From: Planctomycetota bacterium
Lineage (GTDB): Bacteria; Planctomycetota; Planctomycetia; Pirellulales; Lacipirellulaceae
Assembly (NCBI GenBank): GCA_024278035.1
Contig: JAJRUA010000344.1
Span: forward strand, 1 to 7,796
Direction: 5' to 3'
DNA length: 7,796 bases
Position numbers and translations under genes: made by a program. Positions within the stretch are counted from its first letter, which is position 1; each line of letters opens with the position of its first letter. The notes beneath the pieces were generated by a model. It was not told where the DNA came from and did no database searches. It saw nothing but the letters and a program-made list of their open reading frames with translations. Positions 4,619 through 7,796 of this stretch are shown here, one piece after another.

Positions 4619-6994
4619 CTACCCGCGAACTTGCTTGACGACGACATGGTTGGCTTGGGCTTTTACGACGACGACCGGCGTGCCACGGTCAATCATCTCT
4701 CCGCCTGCCGTCACATCGACGAGTTCCCCGGCGATTTCGGCTCGGCCTGAGGGCATGAGGTCCGTGGTTGCGGTGCCCGTTTGGCCGACCAAGTGGGCGT
4801 AATCGGCGATCGCTTCGCGACGATCTTGCTCGATCTGGTCCGCTTCGTCGGGTGGCATCAACATGGCCCGACGGAAAATGGGCGAATGCGGCAAATACTG
4901 GCGCAACACCATCCCCAGCCCCAAGCAGATAACGCCTGACCCGGCGACGACGCTCAGCGAGTTCCGAAGCTCGATCAATTGCAACTCGGTCTGCGGCAAA
5001 ATGAACGTCTGGCTTGCCAGGACCAGTGCGGCCACGATCAGCAGTCCGCCCCCCAAACCAAAAATGCCAAAGCCGGGCAGCACGAGTAGCTCCAGTAGCA
5101 CGAACACCACGCCTGTCACGAACAACATCACTTCAAGCCAGTCGGCCGTGCCGTTGAGGAACTTGCTCCAAAAGAACAGCAGCATGGCGACGGCCGCAAT
5201 GAAGCCGCCGATACCCAGGCCGGGGGTGCTCAGCTCGACGTAAACGCCGAGCACACAAATTATGAGGAGCATCGCTGCAAAGCCGGGGGAGCCGAGCGCT
5301 TCGATTAGTTCGAGGGCCCAGTTGGGGTGGGCCGTTCGAGGGGGCTCCGTAAAACCGTAGAGAGATGCCAGATCGTCAAATTGCTCAACCACATGCCAGG
5401 CGATGCCCAATTCCTCAGCTCGCTTGCTGGAGAGCGATAGCCGTTCCCCTGCCGCGACGATCCGTTCGCCACGCCGCCAGTCGGCCCGATCGGGCTGTTC
5501 GGCCAGTTCGGCAGGTCCCATCGCCCGCACCTCGGCGGTCTGGCGGTTGGAATAGAGATGGACTTCCAGCGACGGGTCCACCACCGCAGCAAGCAGCGAC
5601 CAACTTCGCTTGGTAGCGGGGGCAAGCGTTTTTTGCAGAGTCGTCAGGATCGGTGCAAGAGCCCCCGCGTTTTTTTCTTGTTGTTTCTCTTGGTTTTCGA
5701 CCCTGTTCCGCAATCGCCGCCCGGGACGCTCTTCGGGGGCCTCTTCTTCAACCTCTTCTGCACCGCCCTCCTTAGCATCATCGAGCCACTCGAAGCCCTC
5801 TTTGGGAGCGGCCTCCATCGCTTCGAGACCTCCCCCCAGCGTTGCCCCCTCTTGCAGCACAAGCTGTTCGCAAGCGAGCGCCACCAGCGCCGCCGGCCCT
5901 TCGGCCCGTCTTGGCACATAGGCCACCGTGCGAGCGTCTCCCCTGCTCAGTTCGGCCAGTGTTTGGGCTAGCTGCATCGCGGCCGACCAATCACCACTGC
6001 TGCTGTTGATGCGTACGCCAATCCAGTTGACTCCCTGTTGTCCGTTGGGGCCCTGTCCGTCCAACTCGGTGCCGATGAGCGTTTCCAATCGCCGGGCCAT
6101 CGAAGTGGTCAGCGGCCCGTCGAGATCGATCATCACCGGTCGCCACGAATCGATGAAGGCTTGGTCTTCTTGCAAAGAGCCCGCTGGCACGCCAAGCGTT
6201 CGGGCAAGCGATGCCCGATCTGCGGCCAAGTACTTTATGAAACCAATCTCACGGCCCGTTCGGCCCGTAAAAATCGCCAAAGAGCCGGCAGGAGAAAGCA
6301 CTTCCTCACCCGCAACAGTGGACTCCGCCTCAAGTGACTCAAGGTCTTTGCGAAGCGTGTAGCGATCGCCACGGTCCGTTTCGACTCGCAGTAACTCGGC
6401 AGCCGGATCAACCATTGCCATCGCAATGGCTGGAGGGGCCGTCCGGCGGGTCCCAGCAATTTGGGCATAGGAAGCACGGATACCCGGCTCAAGGGGCCCG
6501 CTGGCTTCTTTTTCCTTGGTTGCCGGGCCGATCTCCGCGTCGGGTGCCATCGCAATCTCTTCACACGCTAGCGCCGCCAGCACGGCATGGCCATCGAGCG
6601 AACTCGGCAAGTAGGCAAGTGTCTTTACCGATGCCATGGAGGGCGATACCAAATAGCGTGCCAACGAGAACGCCCGCTCAAACTCGGTCGCCCCTCCCTC
6701 TGGAGCGGGAACGAACTCAAGCACCAGAAGCGGCCTGCGTCCCTCTCCTTCGGCCGTCTCTTTCGTCTTCGTCAGCAATTGCACTGCACGTTGGAGGCGA
6801 CTCTGATAAAGTCGATCCGCATTCCCCACCAGCGGCAGTTGAATCCGTAGTAAACGGACCGAACGCTGCGCAGGAGCGATCTCGCCCTGCTCCGCACTTG
6901 CAGGCAAAGCAAGCGATAGCAAGACCCAAGCCACTCGAAGGCTAAAAGGGCCAAGCCCTTGTTGAAGACTCCCGTTACGCAAAGCACACTCCAT
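4619..6994 (-). CDS. Large NfeD membrane protein with two degenerate ClpP-like domains (791 aa)
   Basis: Full-length NfeD proteins join a ClpP-type serine protease domain to a membrane domain and an OB fold, and act with SPFH proteins. Layout here: signal peptide (about 1-34, VAWVLLSLALPASA then EQ); first ClpP-like domain (about 45-275); second ClpP-like domain (about 286-560) with a charged insert rich in Glu, Arg and Lys (about 400-442); five hydrophobic segments (about 569-588, 593-611, 618-640, 645-662, 680-698, including STPGLGIGG and LPGFGIFGLGGG); OB fold (about 733-790, VGQTGTATTDLMPSGRAEI). The catalytic SAG motif is replaced by GHA (135-137, in SSLDGHAVLAALACEEI) and PAA (367-369, in AEGPAALVALACEQL), so both domains appear inactive. 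I chose ATG at 6992-6994 because the signal peptide follows it directly; the frame is open to a TTG at 7084. It heads the nfeD-nfeD-floA series. Confidence 0.92.
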   Translation of the reverse strand: MECALRNGSLQQGLGPFSLRVAWVLLSLALPASAEQGEIAPAQRSVRLLRIQLPLVGNADRLYQSRLQRAVQLLTKTKETAEGEGRRPLLVLEFVPAPEGGATEFERAFSLARYLVSPSMASVKTLAYLPSSLDGHAVLAALACEEIAMAPDAEIGPATKEKEASGPLEPGIRASYAQIAGTRRTAPPAIAMAMVDPAAELLRVETDRGDRYTLRKDLESLEAESTVAGEEVLSPAGSLAIFTGRTGREIGFIKYLAADRASLARTLGVPAGSLQEDQAFIDSWRPVMIDLDGPLTTSMARRLETLIGTELDGQGPNGQQGVNWIGVRINSSSGDWSAAMQLAQTLAELSRGDARTVAYVPRRAEGPAALVALACEQLVLQEGATLGGGLEAMEAAPKEGFEWLDDAKEGGAEEVEEEAPEERPGRRLRNRVENQEKQQEKNAGALAPILTTLQKTLAPATKRSWSLLAAVVDPSLEVHLYSNRQTAEVRAMGPAELAEQPDRADWRRGERIVAAGERLSLSSKRAEELGIAWHVVEQFDDLASLYGFTEPPRTAHPNWALELIEALGSPGFAAMLLIICVLGVYVELSTPGLGIGGFIAAVAMLLFFWSKFLNGTADWLEVMLFVTGVVFVLLELLVLPGFGIFGLGGGLLIVAALVLASQTFILPQTELQLIELRNSLSVVAGSGVICLGLGMVLRQYLPHSPIFRRAMLMPPDEADQIEQDRREAIADYAHLVGQTGTATTDLMPSGRAEIAGELVDVTAGGEMIDRGTPVVVVKAQANHVVVKQVRG

Positions 6995-7016
6995 AGAAAG
7001 GGGGGGGATTCCTCTG

Positions 7017-7046
7017 ATTGTAGATTGTAGCAAAGTCTTGCCGCAA
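7017..7046 (-). promoter_or_regulatory. Weak candidate promoter for the large nfeD gene
   Basis: On the minus strand, TTGCGG (7041-7046), an 18-base spacer and TACAAT (7017-7022). The -10 matches 5 of 6 bases but the -35 only 3 of 6. A second TACAAT is 7 bases further upstream (7024-7029). If this promoter is used, transcription starts near 7010. That would rule out the upstream TTG start (7084) and leave a very short leader before ATG 6994. Confidence 0.28.
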
Positions 7047-7169
7047 GAAAGCCTATGCCGCTTACGATGGTCGAACGATGGCAAAGTCCTTAGTCCAAGG
7101 CTCCCATGAGTTTAAGTGGGATTGAGTGAGGAAGTACCTTCGTTTCTTGCGTATCGGAAAAGTTGGGAC

Positions 7170-7187
7170 CACGAAGGACACGAAGAA
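7170..7187 (+). repeat. Short tandem repeat CACGAAGNA x2
   Basis: CACGAAGGA (7170-7178) and CACGAAGAA (7179-7187) are tandem 9-bp units, followed by more A/CG words. The repeat lies in the spacer (about 7000-7240) between the nfeD start and the integrase remnant. I see no gene in that spacer; a small open frame at 7126-7314 runs through this repeat and has no protein-like features. Confidence 0.45.
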
Positions 7188-7240
7188 AAAACGCTCGTGC
7201 TTTGTCAACTCTCATTTAAGATTAGGTCAAAGCACTCGTA

Positions 7241-7796
7241 ATGAATCCAGCCCTCCTCAATATGCCAAAAAACGCGGCCACGGCGAAGATGAAAGGAAGG
7301 CCGATAACCGGTGAAGAGTTCGACCGCATGATAAAGGCTACCGATGCCATTGTTGGTGAGAAGGTGGGCGAATCATGGCGGTTGCTTCTGAGGGGCTTGT
7401 GGTGGTCCGGCTTGCGACTTAGTGAAGCTTTGGCCCTTCGATGGAATCAACCCGGGCGGCATCACGGTGATGCTGAATGGCCGTAAGAGCGTCTTGGCGT
7501 TCGATGCGGGCTCACAGAAATGCGGGAAAGGTCCAGCTAGTCCCATTGGCACCCGAGGTGGTCCAACTACTTGAGCCGATCAAGCAAGCCAGCGGCTACG
7601 TCTTTTCGCCTTGCCGTAAGGATGGCACTAAGCTGGCGAGAACGACACTCGCCATCGGTAAGCGAATCTGCAAGATCGGGAAGAAAGCGGGCGTAGTGGT
7701 GAACCCTGAGATCGGTAAGACGGCTTCCGCCCACGACCTGCGGCGGGCGTTTGGCTATCGCTGGAGCCGTCTCGTTATGCCGGTCGATCTGAAAGC
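7241..7796 (+). pseudogene. Tyrosine recombinase (phage-type integrase) remnant, 5'-truncated and frameshifted
   Basis: Three consecutive frames together read as one integrase catalytic domain. Frame one (7241 to about 7454) gives MKGRPITGEEFDRMIKA, then WRLLLRGLWWSGLRLSEALA with the first catalytic Arg. After one extra base in the run CCCGGGC (7451-7457), frame two gives GGITVMLNGRKSVLAFDAGS up to 7529. After one extra G in AAAGGTC (near 7530), frame three runs to the window end with VQLVPLAPEVVQLL, YVFSPC and SAHDLRRAFG, the H-x-x-R box. The catalytic Tyr would lie beyond 7796. Upstream, an in-frame stop at 7223 and no core-binding domain indicate a 5' truncation. Such enzymes cut and rejoin DNA during element integration. 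With two frameshifts and no N-terminal domain it should be inactive. Both changes are single G gains in short runs, so base-calling error remains possible for them. Confidence 0.8.

Noticed and set aside
4468..4647. Upstream extension of the short NfeD frame to 4647
   Set aside because: It runs through the nested palindrome and overlaps the end of the large nfeD. The membrane domain typical of NfeD begins at ATG 4467.
6995..7084. TTG start for the large NfeD at 7084
   Set aside because: It would place 30 basic, non-hydrophobic residues before the signal peptide and lacks an SD. ATG 6994 gives a normal signal peptide.
7126..7314. 62-codon open frame on the + strand
   Set aside because: It runs through the CACGAAG repeat and overlaps the integrase remnant in another frame; the product has no recognisable feature.

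Overview
The window looks like chromosomal DNA of a Planctomycetes bacterium, most likely of the Pirellula/Rhodopirellula type. This is inference. It rests on the long two-domain NfeD protein next to a FloA-type flotillin, on lineage-specific hypothetical membrane proteins, on weak Shine-Dalgarno signals at most starts, and on intergenic repeats of a style I associate with that phylum. No 16S gene or other decisive marker is present.

Layout. On the + strand, the left edge holds the last 47 codons of seryl-tRNA synthetase (1-144), followed by an intrinsic terminator at 245-263. Almost everything else lies on the minus strand and reads right to left. It starts with a 791-residue NfeD protein with two degenerate ClpP-like domains (4619-6994). 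Next come a REP-like nested palindrome (4518-4612), a short NfeD protein (3877-4467), a repeat-rich spacer with a possible promoter, the flotillin-like gene floA (2634-3704), and a small membrane-anchored acidic protein 7 bases behind floA (1946-2626). These are followed by a FmdB-type zinc-ribbon protein (1617-1856), a well-formed sigma70 promoter (1429-1458), a membrane-anchored coiled-coil protein (461-1300), and an overlapping 82-residue membrane protein (241-489) that starts with GTG. The right edge (7241-7796, + strand) is a 5'-truncated, twice-frameshifted tyrosine recombinase.

How the genes fit together. NfeD proteins and SPFH proteins (stomatin, flotillin, FloA) are well-known operon partners in membrane-domain organisation. 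Here two NfeD proteins, one FloA and one uncharacterised acidic membrane protein form the core of the window. The large NfeD lacks the serine motif in both protease-like domains, so it is more likely a scaffold than a protease. The 279- and 82-residue proteins form a separate envelope-related unit with its own promoter.

The least ordinary items are the double pseudo-protease NfeD, the 95-bp nested palindrome placed 6 bases behind its stop codon, the floA-linked acidic protein, and the serS terminator lying inside the 3' end of the opposing gene. I see no CRISPR array, tRNA, rRNA or defence system.
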